Shown here: piece by piece, positions 4,626 to 6,405 of the stretch | How positions within the stretch are numbered: position 1 is the stretch's first letter | Layout of the letters: each line of letters opens with the position of its first letter | Assembly (NCBI GenBank): GCA_001302725.1 | Contig: LIZU01000075.1 | Span: 1-6,405, forward strand | Direction: 5' to 3' | DNA from: a candidate division Zixibacteria bacterium DG_27 | GTDB lineage: Bacteria; Zixibacteria; MSB-5A5; DG-27 | Length of the DNA: 6,405 bases | The notes under the pieces: generated by a model | Told to the model about the DNA's origin: nothing | Seen by the model: only the letters and a program-made list of their open reading frames with translations | The model's database searches: none | Translations under genes and position numbers: made by a program

Positions 4626-6405
4626 ATGAGAATCCGAACGAAAATGCTTCTCATCGTACTTTCACTTGTCTTTGTCACCGGTGCGATCTCGACCACAGTA
4701 GGTCAGTTAGTTACAAGAAGGATCGTAAGGAAACAGATCGCCGGCAAGTTAGAGGCTGTTGCAGAATCAAGAGCTCACCACGTTCAGACTTTTCTGGAGA
4801 CACAGAAAGAAGCAGTCAAACAGTCGTCAGAAAGCATCGTTATTGAGCGATTCCTACTGGCAAGCGCGGACGATCAAGAGTACCTTTGGAAGTTTGACGA
4901 TGTTACGCGAAGGTTGAAAAACACAGCTGAGGGTAGAGAAGATACCTATGACATTTTCGTCTTGGATGAGAGTGGAATAATCGTCGCCTCCAGTGATGAA
5001 CGGGATATTGGAAGAGACAAAAGCAATGATCCCTATTTCTTGAACGGCAGAGAGGGTGCTTTTATCAAAGATGCCTATGTTTCTCAAGACAGAAAGAGAA
5101 ATTCGCTCGCTTTTTCAGCACCGATTCTTGACGAAGATAATGCTGCTCTTCTGGGAGTGGTTGTCGCCAGATTTCCAGTGGAAGAACTGAACAGGATTAC
5201 CATAGACAGAACCGGTTTGGGAGAGACCGGAGAGATATACCTCGTGAACAAAGAGGGCTACATGATAACGCCCTCCCGGTTTGCGGAGGATACCTTCCTG
5301 AAACTAAAAGTTGATACCGAAAATGTGCGTGATTGTCTTGAAGATATGGAACGTTTTGGGGCAGAACAACACCAACATGAAGTGATTCTATGCAAGAACT
5401 ATCTTGATACAGACATCATTGGAATTCATCAACACATACCTGAGATGAACTGGTCCCTGCTGGCGGAGGTGAACGAGAAGGAAGCATTCGCACCGATTGC
5501 CAGGCTGACTCATCTCTTGCTGTCTGTCCTTGGGCTTCTCACAGTTGTGGGCATCGTGGTCTCCATCCTGATATCCGGGACAATAACGAAGCCGATTTCG
5601 AGGCTGCATCACGGTACTGAAGAGGTGGCTGGCGGGAACCTTGATTTCAAGGTCGGCACCGGGGCAAAAGATGAGATTGGACAGCTGTCACGGACGTTCG
5701 ACAGTATGACCGCCAACCTGAAAGAGTCAAAGGTGAGGGTGGAGGAGTACCAGAGGACCCTGGAAGAGAAGATCGAGGCCCGAACCAAACAGCTCGCAGC
5801 AGCAAACGAAGGTCTCAGGCAGGAGATTGAGGAACGCAAGCAGCTGGAGCAGAGACTGAGGCTGTTTTCGCATTCGGTTGAGTCTTCGGTTGACGGTGTG
5901 GCTACGGGTGATCTGGAGGGAAACATCACCTACGCGAACGAAGCGCTTGCCAAGATGTTTGGCTATTCGAAGGAGGAGTTGATCGGGACTGAGATTGCTT
6001 TCCTCTACGCCGAGAGTCAACTTCATAAGCTGCAGGGAGCCCTCCAGGCGACCAGACAAGGCGGCTGGACCGGAGAGTTGATTGGCAGGAGAAAGGGCGG
6101 TGGGCTCTTCCCAGTGGAGGTCTCCTCCTCAATAATAGTGGATGATGAAGGCAGAATCATTGCCCAGGTGGCAACTCACAGAGACATCACCGAGCGCAGG
6201 GTGGCGGAGGAGGTGCTGCGGGAAAGCGAAGAGAGATATCGAACGCTTCTGGAGAATCTCCCGCAGAAGATCTTCTACAAGGATAGACGTTCAGTCTACG
6301 TGAGTTGCAATGAAAATTACGCTCTGGATTTGAAAATAAAACCGGAGGAGATCGCCGGAAAGACAGACTACGATTTTTACCCGAAGGAGCTTGCTGAGAA
6401 ATATC
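4626..6405 (+). CDS. Membrane sensor with Cache, HAMP and PAS domains (3' end outside the window)
   Basis: The frame runs from ATG at 4626 to the window edge: 593 codons plus one base, without a stop. GGAGG (4614-4618) lies 7 nt before the start. Domains: TM1 about 7-27; a periplasmic double Cache (dCACHE_1-like) domain about 30-290, with the DIFVLDESGIIVASSD strand-turn segment (109-124), DPYFLNG (135-141), FSAPI (163-167), LGVVVARFPVEEL (176-188) and TGEIYLVNKEGYMITPS (201-217); TM2 about 296-318; HAMP 319-372 with KP (322-323) and DEIG (349-352); a coiled coil 366-412; PAS 1 about 411-526, with NEALAKMFGYS (438-448) and the closing HRDITERR (518-525); then ESEERYRTLLENLP (533-546) opening a second PAS that is cut off by the window. 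Such proteins usually continue into a histidine kinase, a diguanylate cyclase or more PAS units; which one cannot be told here. dCACHE domains commonly bind amino acids or other small organic ligands. It may be transcribed with the kinase upstream or on its own from the 174-nt gap. Confidence 0.9.
   Translation, partial: MRIRTKMLLIVLSLVFVTGAISTTVGQLVTRRIVRKQIAGKLEAVAESRAHHVQTFLETQKEAVKQSSESIVIERFLLASADDQEYLWKFDDVTRRLKNTAEGREDTYDIFVLDESGIIVASSDERDIGRDKSNDPYFLNGREGAFIKDAYVSQDRKRNSLAFSAPILDEDNAALLGVVVARFPVEELNRITIDRTGLGETGEIYLVNKEGYMITPSRFAEDTFLKLKVDTENVRDCLEDMERFGAEQHQHEVILCKNYLDTDIIGIHQHIPEMNWSLLAEVNEKEAFAPIARLTHLLLSVLGLLTVVGIVVSILISGTITKPISRLHHGTEEVAGGNLDFKVGTGAKDEIGQLSRTFDSMTANLKESKVRVEEYQRTLEEKIEARTKQLAAANEGLRQEIEERKQLEQRLRLFSHSVESSVDGVATGDLEGNITYANEALAKMFGYSKEELIGTEIAFLYAESQLHKLQGALQATRQGGWTGELIGRRKGGGLFPVEVSSSIIVDDEGRIIAQVATHRDITERRVAEEVLRESEERYRTLLENLPQKIFYKDRRSVYVSCNENYALDLKIKPEEIAGKTDYDFYPKELAEKY

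Noticed and set aside
5609..6059. Minus-strand open frames opposite the Cache/PAS sensor.
   Set aside because: They are antisense to a continuous plus-strand frame with clear HAMP and PAS motifs and show no domain of their own.

Overview
The window reads left to right as a plus-strand block of membrane and envelope genes typical of an anaerobic, cytochrome-rich bacterium. The best guess is a member of Thermodesulfobacteriota (the former Deltaproteobacteria). This rests on a class III (c3-type) tetraheme cytochrome, large membrane sensor proteins, frequent AGA/AGG arginine codons and a moderate GC content judged by eye. The taxonomic call is inference. No RNA gene, CRISPR array or intact mobile element was recognised.

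Layout: (1) 53-415 encodes a small exported tetraheme c-type cytochrome with the cytochrome c3 pattern of heme motifs and axial histidines. (2) 416-609 is a short gap. At its end a Shine-Dalgarno sequence sits in the loop of a perfect hairpin, ahead of a 7-codon mini-ORF that overlaps the next start as GTGA. (3) 610-1491 encodes a polytopic membrane protein of unknown function, built from two diverged copies of a roughly four-helix unit. (4) 1492-2032 is about 540 bases with no convincing conserved gene. It holds a sigma70-like promoter candidate, small inverted repeats, overlapping doubtful ORFs on both strands and a 60-codon ORF with a strong ribosome binding site that stops 2 nt before the next gene. 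(5) 2033-2620 encodes a secreted YfiR/DUF4154-like periplasmic protein. (6) 2622-4451, only 1 nt later, encodes a histidine kinase with a CHASE8-like periplasmic domain, HAMP, coiled coil, an unusually long DHp hairpin and a complete ATPase domain. (7) 4452-4625 is a non-coding gap with repeated GATAGCY half-sites and a hairpin. (8) 4626 to the window edge is the 5' part of a second membrane sensor (Cache, HAMP, PAS, start of another PAS) whose output domain lies outside.

How they may work together: YfiR proteins repress a partner with a CHASE8-type periplasmic domain, as in the YfiBNR system, where that partner (YfiN) is a diguanylate cyclase. Here the near-overlapping partner is a histidine kinase, so the pair looks like a YfiR-type envelope sensor rewired to two-component phosphorelay. 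The response regulator, and any YfiB-like outer-membrane partner, are not in the window. The cytochrome and the duplicated membrane protein could belong to the same envelope or electron-transfer programme, but only proximity supports that.
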